From Haplomitrium mnioides (taxonomy: Eukaryota; Marchantiophyta; Haplomitriopsida; Calobryales), in assembly GCA_049999725.1 (NCBI GenBank), contig JBNGIS010035540.1, forward strand, positions 1 to 29,795: a stretch of 29,795 bases of DNA. The letters run 5' to 3'. The notes below the pieces were generated by a model. That model worked only from the letters and a program-made list of their open reading frames with translations. It ran no database searches and was not told where the DNA came from. Made by a program: the position numbers and the translations under genes. Positions 8,831 through 18,740 of the stretch are shown here, piece after piece (within the stretch, counting starts at the first letter, position 1; each line of letters opens with the position of its first letter).

Positions 8831-9482
8831 CACTAAATACCTTTTGGAGTAGTGGAATTTCCACTTTGTATTAACTCCAAGAGAATTAAACTCTCAAGTT
8901 TTCATGAGTGAAGAATCGCGGATATCCCATCCTTTATGAATGAAGATAAGAAGTTTGACTTGATACTATGGTAGCTAATGGATGAAGGAGCATTTGAACC
9001 TCCTAGAACTCCGCTATTGAATCCTTTTACTATTCGTGTGTTTAACATTGACAAATATTTCTTTCTTCAAATTTTAATGTATAATTTTGGGGATGGTTTT
9101 ATGGTTTTTGTGATGAAATCGAAAGAACCTGTTATCTTGCTTGTGGTTAATTGTGGTGTTATATGGGAGTGTTTCATTTACGTTTTGTGGTAGATAGAAA
9201 ATGGATTTGAACCAAACTCTTGTAGAAGAGTTCAACTCCAAGTGTCATATTTCCATTCGAGTAACATCTAAGCAAATGTAGCGATATTTTCTTGTTTGTA
9301 AATTTGGAGAGAGGTTTTGTGATTCAGCATTAGCATCAACTTAACCTTTTATTTTACCTATTTTACATAATTGGAATGTGTATATATTTGTTTTCATATG
9401 AGGTACAAGCAGTTGAGTTGCAACAGAAAATTTTAAAAAAATCATAGATACGAGTTCGAGCAATATAGAAGGAGGAGCTTGG
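8831..9482 (+). other. Leader of chromovirus B
   Basis: About 650 bp of untranslated leader between the stem-loop and gag. An open segment at 8978-9193 (71 codons) has no recognisable domain and is probably chance. The last part is A-rich. Confidence 0.6.
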
Positions 9483-10412
9483 ATGATGGCAAAGTTAGAA
9501 GAACTCCAAACAACCCTTATAGCAAGCCAACAACAAACAAATATGTTGATGGCGGAGATGGTGAAAATGCGATTGCAACAAGAGAATAGAGAATGGAGTC
9601 GAGAAACACTACTTCAAAAGATGAGAAAATCATGTAAAGTGGACGCTTATGGAGGAAGCCGCATGGTAGGTATCGTAGAAGAATGGGTGCATCAGATGGA
9701 AGTTCACATGTCATAATATCCGCATGCATCAGATTTAGAGAAGGGACTATTTGCAAGATCCTTTTTAACAAAGCATGCATATATTTGGCTACAAGGATGG
9801 GAGCGACAAGAAAATAAACGAGGAGAACAACTTTTGTGGAGCAGCCTTAAAGAAGGCTTACTACAAAATTTCAAAGCGGTAGACTCTATATTAACCGCAA
9901 AGACTAAGCTTTGGGAATTAGAGCAACAAGGCATCGTTTCAAGGTACATTGAAGAGTTTCGAAGCATACAAGTCCAAATTGAAAACATGAGTTCAGCCGA
10001 GGTCCTTGACAAACTTTTGCATAGATTAGAAATGAAGATTCAAGGGAAAGTTATGATGCGAAACCCGAATGATGTCAATGAAGCCATCTCATTTGCTCAA
10101 AAAATTGAAGGAACATTGGGGATTGTGCAAACATGAGGGAATTATGGACTAATGCCTATGGAGTTGGGACATATTAGAAGAAAAGATTTCAATCGCTCCA
10201 ATCAACAACTAGGAGGACCACACAATGTTATAGAAAGAAGAACCGAAGAACGACGAGAAACACAAATATGTTATAAATGTGGGCAAATAGAGCATATTGC
10301 ACTGAATTGTAGAGCAGTACGATGCAATCAAGGGCGAGTGTTTCGACGGCCTCTTCATAATGTCAATAATGGAGAAGAAGAAGAATGTCAAGGAAATGAG
10401 GGGCGCCAATAA
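9483..10412 (+). pseudogene. Chromovirus B gag
   Basis: Gag is the structural protein of the particle. One frame runs from ATG 9483 to TAA 10410-10412, broken by stops at 9714-9716 and 10134-10136. It begins with a Gln-rich, probably helical stretch (TTLIASQQQTNMLMAEM), then the capsid-like core with LTKHAYIWLQGWE and SRYIEEFRSIQVQIE, the pattern of the retrotransposon gag family. At 10269-10310 a CCHC knuckle CYKCGQIEHIALNC is intact. The same frame carries on to the protease at 10506-10590, so gag and pol were one open frame, as in many plant chromoviruses. The two stops are single-codon changes without a frameshift. Confidence 0.85.
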
Positions 10413-10590
10413 AAAACCTTGTGGTTTTGTTGGAACAAAGAAGGTAAGGAAAAGTTTCGATAGAAGCAAATATACTATATAGAAAAAAAAAATGGAGGAC
10501 TAATTATGGTTGATGGATGGATGGAAGGATTGGCAATGAGAGTTTTGGTGGACTCCGGAGCAGAAGAAAATTATCTGTCACAAGCGATAG
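10413..10590 (+). pseudogene. Chromovirus B protease, N-terminal part
   Basis: In the gag frame, after a short spacer with stops, MRVLVDSGAEENYLSQA carries the aspartic protease triad Asp-Ser-Gly at 10551-10559. The sequence stops resembling protease at 10590. From there it is the reverse complement of RT coding sequence. The rest of the protease is found inverted, ending at 11262. Confidence 0.85.
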
Positions 10591-11262
10591 CCTTGATACT
10601 CCCATCTTTCTTCTTCACAAATAATATTGATGCACTATAAAGAGATATACTTGGCTAAGAGAACCCCTTCTCCAACAACTTAGTAATATGAGATTTGCAT
10701 TCCTCGAGTTCATGAGGAGGAAATCGATACGGGGCTTAACATGGTGGAATACCTCTTGGAAAAACCTCAATCTTATAATCAATGCATTGCTTGGGTGGCA
10801 ATCCATGGGGTAAATCATGGGGAAAGACGTCGTGAAACTCTTTCAAAATACCTTGAAGATCATGGGGAACTTTATGCCTTGAGTCATTTTTCTCAACTGT
10901 GAGTTCACGTATGAGCTCCAAAAACAATGTATCTTGTTTTTTGATTGAATGTGCTCTAATCACATATAAGAGTAGGTTCCTTGAATGAGGTTGTACTCTC
11001 TCTTCCCGAATCTTTCATTGAGAAGTCGTGAGTGTCCCCTTACGCCAATCTACTTGCAGGTTATATCTTCATAGCCATTTCATTCTAAGAATCGCATCAT
11101 ATCTTGCCAATTTTGTGATCTTTCACTCCAAATTCTTTTTATAGTTGCCCATGTGTATAGCTATAGTTTGAGACAAACATTCAATAGGCTCACTTTAGCC
11201 ATTTGCCAAATCAACCACCTCATGCTCTTCTTTTTCAATTGGCAATTTATACCTTATGCCCT
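10591..11262 (-). pseudogene. Inverted protease C-terminus and RT N-terminus (chromovirus)
   Basis: Read on the - strand from 11262 downward, the frame gives GIRYKLPIEKEEHEVVDLAN, then YDAILRMKWL and LQVDWRKG (end of the protease fold), the linker EFHDVFPHDLPHGLPPK, APYRFPPHELEECKSHITKL and finally SILFVKKKDGS, the start of RT. Several stops are present. It begins at the protease residue that follows the last one on the + strand at 10590 and ends inside RT at 10591. That is what a local inversion of 672 bp would produce; reversing it rejoins the two protease parts in frame at this junction. An unrelated chromovirus copy inserted in reverse is possible but would need a coincidental breakpoint. 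Confidence 0.8.
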
Positions 11263-11281
11263 CTTAGCACCAAAAAATGTA
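11263..11281 (-). other. Primer-site remnant of the antisense X-like element
   Basis: On the - strand TGGTGCTAAG lies 9 nt after the LTR end, matching the motif at 4829-4845. Only about 19 bp of that element's internal region remain before the chromovirus sequence starts, so the interior was deleted. Confidence 0.45.
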
Positions 11282-14200
11282 TGTCAGCCCCCTCCTTCTA
11301 GTCTTAACCTCCAAACACAACTCTTCGGAAGGGAAAGGGTGACTTTGACGGGGTTCAGGTTCTTTTATAAGATGGCCCCGCTGCAAGTTATCAATTTCAG
11401 GCCTTAAGGGTGTTCCTTCTCACCTTACTGACCTTTCTCCTTGTTCAACTCTCTATTCAAACATTCATACACCCCACAGAAGCACCTCTGATCAAATTCC
11501 AAAGTGGATTTCAGGGATCCGAAATAAGATCCAGACTCAAAGTTTTACAATGCAGGATCAAGTCCTGATATTTGAATTATACAGAGGATCTGTCCCCTTA
11601 CTGCCTTATCCTCTAACTCTGATTCTTGGACCTCTGCTAATCTGAGATCCTGTTCACTTTGGATCTGAAATGTCTTTCTAGTAATTACAAACAGAATACA
11701 AAACTAACTACACCCTGCATACACAACATCACACACTCCAACGGCGTTCCTCTGACTTTGGCTGATCCCCGCAACACAGTCATGACCTCTCAACCCTTCA
11801 TTCCTCTCATTCCTCTACAGCTCCTCTGTTTCTCCCAAGATCTGATCTTTACTGCCTCCCTTGCACTCCTGCTCTTTATTCCAGCAATTCCAACCTTCTC
11901 TTGAGTCTCACGATTCCAGTGACACGTCCTCCCTCTACTCACGCACCCTTCTCTAGATAGTCTTTCTACCTTCCCTCGCAAGCCCTGGTTTGACTTCCTC
12001 AGGATCAGAAGAGGTCTTGTTTAACTTCCACCTCTAGAAGACAGTCCTCTCAACTGTTGGCCACCCACTCCTCCCCGAAGCTTCGATGGATCTTCTTACA
12101 CCGTGCGCGGGCACGAATGCAGCTACTCCTTCTTGACTTCCCTTGAGAGAATAAACTAGAAACACCCCTGACGTTCCTGGGATTGTTGCTCCTGCACAGT
12201 TGACACAAAGGCAACCCCAAAGATCCCACCTTGGCAGCCCCTCCGATTTCAAGACAACCAAGATTCCCTTCAGCCTTCAAGTACCAGTCCACCTCCGATG
12301 CTGGTCCACTCGCAAAGATGAGTACACCTGGATCGCTTGAGCCTCTAGGCCCAGCGATTCCCTACGCCCCTCCAGTCCACCTCCACCCCAACTAGCCCCG
12401 TGCTCGAGTTCACCTGCCTCAAGTGAAGCTTCAAGAAATCTGTCCTCCCTCCCTCGTGTGTCTTCATTTCTGCTATCATTCTCACGACTTGCAAGCTTGC
12501 ATGTACACCAACCCCTCAAACATCGCAGACGATCCCTTTATACTCCCTGATTACCTTGCTGAAGCCTTTCTTGTTTCTCTCGCATTCTTGTTTCCCCCGC
12601 TTTCGGCAATTAATCTTGTTAAGCAACGTTGTGGTGACACCTGGCCAGTACGAGCAACGACTAACTGAAATAGTTAACCTGAGGCTCTCAACTGCCGTTT
12701 CGAATTCCCGTTTAATCCTAGAAGATGCCATTGGCGTGGACTGGGTGCGAAGCTGGCACTTAGTCGAATGTGGGTGAAGACTGTGCTCGGAGCTTCTGAT
12801 CATGGCATACATCCGACCCTAGTAGCTTGGCATCGATTTGCGCTTTCAAATCAGAAGAGTAGGGATCAGCGTCCCCGAAGTCGCAGATTCCAGAAGTGTC
12901 CCCGCAGGACCCCAATGATGACCCATCCGATGTCGCGACACGTCGTAGAGCTACTGGCAGCCGAGGAGGGCGATCCGACATGGTAAAGCTAAGCTAGATC
13001 TGAAGAAGAACTCCAAGATGAAGAGAGAGAGTAATCTGAAGAGCCTTGTCCCCCGAATCTGAAGACGGCACAATCCGCAAGTGATTCTAAAGACAGAGGC
13101 CACATCATCCTCAAGCTCCTTCGGAACTTCCCCGTCGCCCTCGAAACACCACATGTTGCCATGTATCTTGCCTTCCACGTCATCCGCACAGCGCCATCCG
13201 CCGTCCCCCTACAAAGGGTTAGGCGAACCGTCGCATTGACCAGATTCTGCATTTGACCCGTCGCTGATCCGCAGGACCCTCTGACCGTAGTGGAGCGCCA
13301 TGTCATCCGTCAAAGACTCGCAGGAACCCTCAGACCACTGCTGAACGCCACGTCATCCGTCGCCGCGTCGTCCGACGCCTCTCCACAAGGGGGTAGGTGG
13401 ACCGTCGCCTTGACCGGCTTTCGTAGTTGACCCGTTGCTGACCCACAAGAACCCTCGGACCATATTAGAGCGCCACGTCATCCGCCAAGTAATTCACTCC
13501 CCGAGTAAGAACGGTACCTTTTGTCACCGCTTCGGACCCCGCTTGCAAGAAGAACTGAGGCTTCTTTCGCTAACTCTTTGCTCAACTTGATATAGGAACC
13601 ATGGCAACTCTCCGTAGATCCCCTTCGAACTTTCAGCGCGCCATGTTAAACTTTTGTCCTCGCCAATGCCAGAACTCCGATAGGTCACCCTTTCAGCTGC
13701 TGGTCCCTTGCTTCCTCTTTTGGCCGGATCATCGCTTCATCGCCTTTTCACCACAAGAACTAAGTGCGCCATGAACTCCCATCAAACTTTCAGACAATAC
13801 CTTGTCGAGCTTTCCGCCGCTTCACCGGATCAGCTATATATCAGCATTTTGCCTTACTCGCTCTTTGTCTGGTCGAGCCTGCTATAAATCACTGGTTTGC
13901 ATACTTTCCTCTAGTCTCCAGTTGAGCTTTCTGTCGGATCACAGTTAAGTGGTCTCCTCACTTAGGGAGGCTAATCGGAACCCGTTTACCCGGGGCTTCC
14001 CCATTTTCCGCTAAGTCCCGCGGACTCCTTGGGGATGCCATGTGTCCCTGAATCCGTGAAGCGCGATGGGACTGCCTTGTCTCCGCAGCTCCCCACGGAG
14101 TTCCTGAGTCTGTAACTATGATCTGTCGCTGTTTTATCCTACTCGCTTAGCCTCGTCATTGCCTTAATGAATCCTCCATGCCGTAGTAATAGTGACCAGT

Positions 14201-14786
14201 CTTCGTTTTGTCAGTTGCCGCTTCGTCATCCCTTCGGACCCGTCGGATCTTCCTTCTCGGATCCCTTTTAAGTAGGGAACCCACATAAGGAGGCTGATCG
14301 GATCCATCTTAGCCAGTCCTTCCCACATTGGGGGATTAAGTGGAACCCCTTTAACAAGTCTCCCCACTTAGGAAGTCTTGGGTCCGATGTTTGTCCGGTT
14401 GTACCCTCTGATGAACTTTTTCCGACACTTGCATCAGACTCCCACCCTTCTTCTTTCGAGAGGACTTCGGTCTGCGGGAAAGCATTTGTGTTTACCTGGA
14501 GAAAGAGGCGTCCCCCAATCTCTGGTGTTGTCGTTGCTCCCCGATGCATATCGCCCTTGTCCCCTACCTTGAATCCGCCGTTCTTACTTGCATGGCGACC
14601 TGTTATCCTTCGTTATGGCTTCCTCCCCTACCCTGCTGAGGCGCGACCTTCCTTGAACCTCGTCCTGTGGTCTCCTCGGCTTGACACTCCATTGCGACTC
14701 TCCTCTGCTCTCCCAATCCCCTTCGCCCTACCTCGTCTTCCCTTTCTCTTCTGGTCCCTTACTTTCTAGTCTTCTTGGCGCTGACA
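11282..14786 (-). repeat. Long LTR of an X-like gypsy element, antisense
   Basis: The boundaries are TGTCA at 11282 and TGACA ending at 14786, giving matching TGTCA/TGACA termini and 3505 bp. The - strand 3' end has TATAAAA (11363-11370) about 80 bp before its terminus and a primer-site-like motif after it, exactly as in the + strand copy at 4736-4845. Beyond 14786 the - strand has a purine run (GGAAGGGGGCAA) near 14800, a likely polypurine tract. The interior is GC-rich relative to its surroundings, with short open frames that look like chance, plus the repeat block at 13175-13483. Long LTRs of this kind occur in Tat/Ogre-like elements. A single LTR with no internal genes is left. Confidence 0.6.
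13175..13483 (-). repeat. Higher-order tandem repeat with CCACGTCATCC and TTGACC motifs
   Basis: CCACGTCATCC or its variant CCATGTCATCC occurs at 13175, 13298, 13348 and 13473, intervals 123, 50 and 125 bp, so a unit of about 174 bp is present twice. Each unit also holds two TTGACC motifs 15-17 bp apart (first unit near 13236 and 13253, second near 13410 and 13427). On the element strand these read TGACGTGG (bZIP-type ACGT core) and GGTCAA (W-box complement). Confidence 0.65.
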
Positions 14787-15199
14787 TTTCTAGCTCTTGC
14801 CCCCTTCCTTCATAATATGAATCCAATTCCGCTACTTCGGATTGGAAGAATGAAGTAACTTGTGCTTATCTTCCGATTAGAGTTAATGTGTTGCTTTCCG
14901 CTCATCTTACCACTTCAGAATGGAGAAATGTTGTTGTTGCCGCTTCTGGTTCCTTGTAAACCACATTAGCTCTTGTTCCACTAGATGACATCCCTCCTTA
15001 CTCAAGTTTATGATGGGTTTAATCCAAATAACAAAGATATGCAACTCTTTCTCCACTAAGTTAATATGCTCAACTCATTTATGCTTCTTCACCAATGGTA
15101 TCAAACACTCGAAAATAAATTTCTTGCCTTTTAAGGTAACTTAAATATGTCATTGTGCCATATCAAATTGAGCAACTCAATCTTCAAGCCAGAGTAACC
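14787..15199 (-). other. Junction between the X-like LTR and element C
   Basis: The first part is the 3' untranslated side of the antisense X-like element, with a purine tract near 14800 and an imperfect inverted repeat TCCAATTCCG/CGGATTGGA near 14822-14846. From about 14980 a - strand frame (VEHINLVEKELHIF) looks like the linker after the protease of element C, but I cannot name a domain. Confidence 0.4.
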
Positions 15200-16204
15200 T
15201 TAAAATGATGTCAAATTATACAAGTGTAATAACAAATTGCATATATTCCACGTACTCTTTTCAAATCCTTTGAAGGAATAGCTTTTGAGAGTGAAAAACA
15301 TTATGCTTTGGCCATTAGCCATAGTCACAACACTCCACTTGATAGGCCTAAATTTTTCTTTGATGATCTTAGCAAAACATAGTGATATTAAAATTTCAAA
15401 ACTTCCACTATCCACCAACATTCTACAAGAGTGTTTTTCAATCATACCGTCAAGATGGAACAAGGTACTTTGAATTCTCGTCAAAATTTAATTTCATTAG
15501 CTCTAGTGAAGTTTCTCATATGTTGCTCGATTAGTTAGGAATGTAGCCTAGTTTATATAGCAATAAGTAATGAGTCATGTCACTCCGCCATATGCATTGA
15601 TTCTTTTAATTCAGAAGACTCTCTCATTGTAACTTCCATTTTTGGATGAGGCTTTGATCCCTAAACAAAGTTATCTAGTGCTTCTTCTTCTCTTATATCA
15701 AGAATTTGCATAATTGTATCCTGAAATGCATAGCATAGCTTCTCACTAAACCAAGTTGCTTTAATTTGGCCAATCGATCTCTTGCTATCTTTGAAGTATT
15801 TACAACCCTAAATCTTAGAATCACTGTTTTTTTTTATTCACACCAAGAAACAATAGGAGGAACCAATCCATGCTGTGCTCTTTCTATTTGATACCTCTAC
15901 TAAATCTTTGAAACACCTTCTAATTGATTTGCCACAAATAGAATTCATCAACCATCTTCTCTAATGTTTGTAGCTTCAAAATATTGGTGACAATCAAATA
16001 TGAAGGTTTGAAATGCACCACAAACCATCTCTTTATCATATACTTTTGGCGTTGGAAATTGCTCAGAACTCTCTTCTTTTCGAAAAGTTTCTTTTTCTTT
16101 CATTATCACCTCCAAAAGATGTGAAAGATGTTCAAGATGTTGTTCCATCCCTTGAGCCACCACGTCTTGATACTCTATGTAACTCACCACCAAAAATAAC
16201 CGAC
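15200..16204 (-). pseudogene. Gypsy element C: gag and protease remnants
   Basis: On the - strand the leader follows the primer site at 16205-16216. Gag-like text is spread over several frames with many stops (VFQRFSRGIK near 15900), without a clear zinc knuckle. The protease is better kept at 15484-15200: FHLDGMIEKHSCRMLVDSGS with the Asp-Ser-Gly triad, then ISLCFAKIIKEKFRPIKW and VVTMANGQSIMFFTLKSYSF. RT is not recognisable below 15200. The order gag to protease and the initiator-Met primer site show a Ty3/gypsy element of chromovirus type reading leftwards, more decayed than B. Confidence 0.7.
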
Positions 16205-16216
16205 GCTTTGATACCA
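16205..16216 (-). other. Initiator-Met-tRNA primer site of element C
   Basis: GCTTTGATACCA on the + strand is TGGTATCAAAGC on the - strand, one base from the standard plant initiator-Met site. It marks the 3' edge of the 5' LTR, which lies to its right. Confidence 0.85.
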
Positions 16217-16404
16217 ATATATAAGAACTCAAGAACCAAATCCAAATTAGTAAAAACTCATAGTGAACTCTAATAGAGTTCTTCAACCAAAGGCAACTCA
16301 AGTCCCAAGGTAAGACCAAGAGTGCAAGCAAAAGCCAAGCAACCAAAGAACCCAAATGATTTGAGAGGAACTTGAGAATGACGAGTGGGGCTAAGAAGCC
16401 CTTC

Positions 16405-16412
16405 TATTTATA
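16405..16412 (-). promoter_or_regulatory. TATA box of the element C LTR
   Basis: TATAAATA on the - strand about 190 bp before the LTR end, a normal place for LTR transcription start. Confidence 0.55.
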
Positions 16413-16589
16413 CAAGAGAAGAGGGTGTCATCTCTCTTTCTTCACTTAGACGTCACTTTTAATTTCAAACATAATAGTGACTATATACTAAAAGCAACTT
16501 CAAAGACAAGTAATCTTATCTCAACCCTAAAAGTGGCTCTCTACTACTTCCTTCACTCCACTCTATTTTCTTATAACCATATGCTTCTA

Positions 16590-18045
16590 CTATTACACAT
16601 TGTGTTTTCTTTTTTACTTTTCTTTTTCTCCACATTAGCTTTGGCTTGTCTACTCTTTAGACATTGCACATTGTGAGTTTTTACTTTTCTTTTTCTTCAT
16701 ATTAGTTTTGGCTTCCCTACTCTTTGCACTTACACATTGTGTTTTTTTATACGTTTATTTTTCTTGAGATTGGTTTTGGCTTCCTCACTTTTTGCACTTA
16801 CACATTGTATTTCTTTAATTGTTCTTTTTCTTCATATGATGATGGCTTCCCCACTCTTTGTGCTTACACATTGTATCTTTTTTACTTTTTTTTTTCTTCA
16901 TATTGGTTTTAGCTTCCCTACTCTTTACACTTGCACGTTGTGCTTTTTTTTACNNNNNNNNNNNNNNNNNNNNNNNNNNNNNNNNNNNNNNNNNNNNNNN
17001 NNNNNNNNNNNNNNNNNNNNNNNNNNNNNNNNNNNNNNNNNNNNNNNNNNNNNNNNNNNNNNNNNNNNNNNNNNNNNNNNNNNNNNNNNNNNNNNNNNNN
17101 NNNNNNNNNNNNNNNNNNNNNNNNNNNNNNNNNNNNNNNNNNNNNNNNNNNNNNNNNNNNNNNNNNNNNNNNNNNNNNNNNNNNNNNNNNNNNNNNNNNN
17201 NNNNNNNNNNNNNNNNNNNNNNNNNNNNNNNNNNNNNNNNNNNNNNNNNNNNNNNNNNNNNNNNNNNNNNNNNNNNNNNNNNNNNNNNNNNNNNNNNNNN
17301 NNNNNNNNNNNNNNNNNNNNNNNNNNNNNNNNNNNNNNNNNNNNNNNNNNNNNCTTTGAACTTGCACATTTTTTTATTTTCTACCTTTCATTTTCTTCAT
17401 ATTGGCTTTGGCTTCCCTACTCTTTGCACTTGCACATTGTGTCTTTTATACTTTTTATTTTTTAAGGGCTTTCTCTTTCGCATTTTTTGCCCTTAAACAA
17501 TGTATTTTTTTATAATTTTCTTTAACTTTAGATTCGCTTTGGCTTCCCTACTATATGCCCTTGCACATTGTAATTCTTTCACTTTTCTTTTACTTGAGAT
17601 TGGCTTCGGCCTCCCAACTCACTACACTTGCATAGTCTAATTTTTTGTACTTTTTCTCTTCTTGGTGTTGGCTTGAGATTCCAGACTCTTTGCACTTGTA
17701 CATTGTGTTTTTGTTTTCTATTTCTTCAAATTGGCTTTGGCTTTCCTACTCTTTGCACTTACACATTGTTTTTCTTTTGGCTTCCTCACTCTTTGCTCTT
17801 CGAGATTGTGTTTCTTTTTTGTTTTCTCTTCAGATTGTCTTTAGCTTCCCCACTCTGTGCAATTGTACATTGTGTTTGTTTTCTTTTTCTTTTTCCTTAG
17901 ATTGCTTTTTGCTAACTCCCTTCTTTGCACTTGCACATTGTTTCTTCTACTTTTCTTTTTCTTAAGATTGCCTTTGTCTTTTCCACTCTTTACATTTGCA
18001 TATTGTGTTTTCTTTACTTTTCTTTTTTCTTCATATTGGTTTTTA
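16590..18045. repeat. ~67-bp minisatellite inside LTR C
   Basis: The + strand unit reads roughly TTGCACATTGTG, then a T-rich stretch, CTTTTTCTTCATATTGG, TTTTGGCTTCCC and TACTCTTTGCAC. CACATTGTG-like landmarks lie at 16595, 16666, 16732, 16800, 16866, 16933, then 17432, 17496, 17563, 17630, 17698 and onward to about 18000, 64-71 bp apart. Units are degenerate, so the array is old. The 400-N gap would hold about six units. Confidence 0.85.
16954..17353. other. Assembly gap, 400 N
   Basis: Exactly 400 N lie within the minisatellite. The repeat probably prevented assembly; the real distance is unknown. Confidence 0.98.
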
Positions 18046-18112
18046 TTGAGCGTTAGACCCACTAGCTCATGCAATCCAAAAGAAGAATGTGGAAACATAT
18101 GAAGTACAAGCA

Positions 18113-18329
18113 TGTGTAATCAAGCATAAACTCTTCTTCTCCTTCTCTTCTCTCTCCTCAATATCTCAATCTCATATATATCGTAATGTACAAAGGTAAT
18201 AGGAATGTAAGGTAATATGCTAATTATATTGGATTAGCATTAACCTTAATCCTAATCATATAGTCTAATCATAGATTAAGGACTAATGCTATATTAGCCT
18301 AATCATCTTACTAAATGTATCATAATACA
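18113..18329 (-). repeat. 3' LTR of copia D
   Basis: On the - strand TGTATTATGATACA starts directly after a purine tract at 18330-18336 (AAGGGGG), which fixes this edge. The other edge is tentative, at TGTGTAATC on the + strand (18113), giving 217 bp. It contains an inverted repeat, GCATTAACCTTAATC (18237-18251) and GATTAAGGACTAATGC (18274-18289), that could form a hairpin. Confidence 0.6.
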
Positions 18330-18740
18330 CCCCCTTGTTTATATCATTGGAAGTGTTGTAACCGCATGTAACATAAATATGAAACCTATGAAAAACTACC
18401 ACCAACACTCCAAAATAAATCCATATGAAATATAAAGTTGTTGCCTCATTAAAACCCTCTCATACACTAACGATGGAAGGAGTACAACCAACATTCATAA
18501 ATGGATATAAAAGTCATATAGTGACCAAAAGAGAAAAGTAGTAATAAGAAAATCGGCTATTGGCCAAATAAATAATCTAAAATTGATGATTATATGAAAC
18601 TTGAAAAAGATACAATGAGCAGAAAATAGAATATAAAGATACATCAAAGATAAAAATAATGATGTTGACAAGATAATGAAAGAATAGTCAATGAAGTCAT
18701 GACAATAAAGTCAATAATCTTCGTAAACCAAGTAGATGAC
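18330..18740 (-). other. 3' untranslated region of copia D
   Basis: Contains the purine tract next to the LTR and the motif TCATTAAAACCCTCT (18446-18460), followed by GGAAGGAGTACAACC on the + strand. The 3' region of copia E holds the same pair of motifs, so it is a lineage-conserved non-coding signal. Confidence 0.6.

Larger units (their letters stand above)
8225..11262 (+). mobile_element. Chromovirus B, 5' half (LTR, primer site, gag, protease, inverted RT start)
   Basis: The parts lie in the order expected for a Ty3/gypsy element: 5' LTR 8225-8773, tRNA primer site 8775-8786, leader, gag-pro in one frame from 9483. The final 672 bp (10591-11262) is inverted. The element is broken on the right, where a long LTR of another element follows; RNase H, integrase and the 3' LTR are missing. 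Its LTR belongs to the same family as that of chromovirus A at the left edge. Confidence 0.8.
16218..18097 (-). repeat. 5' LTR of element C, containing a minisatellite
   Basis: The LTR end lies next to the primer site at 16216; the expected terminal CA is not conserved (TTATATA). A TATAAATA box sits on the - strand at 16405-16412. The likely start is TGTTTCCACA, reading leftwards from 18097. Most of the interval is a ~67-bp minisatellite and a 400-N gap, so the true length is unknown. The start is tentative because a copia LTR begins only 15 bp further right. Confidence 0.6.

Noticed and set aside
8978-9193. Small gene in the leader of chromovirus B
   Set aside because: 71 codons with hydrophobic text, no known family, in a normally untranslated region.
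12951-13306. Several overlapping open frames of 75-105 codons in GC-rich sequence
   Set aside because: They lie in the long antisense LTR, on both strands, without any recognisable domain; GC-rich sequence has fewer stops by chance.
16737-17496. Long open frames with F/L-rich ends through the gap
   Set aside because: They run through 400 N and T-rich minisatellite; they are not genes.
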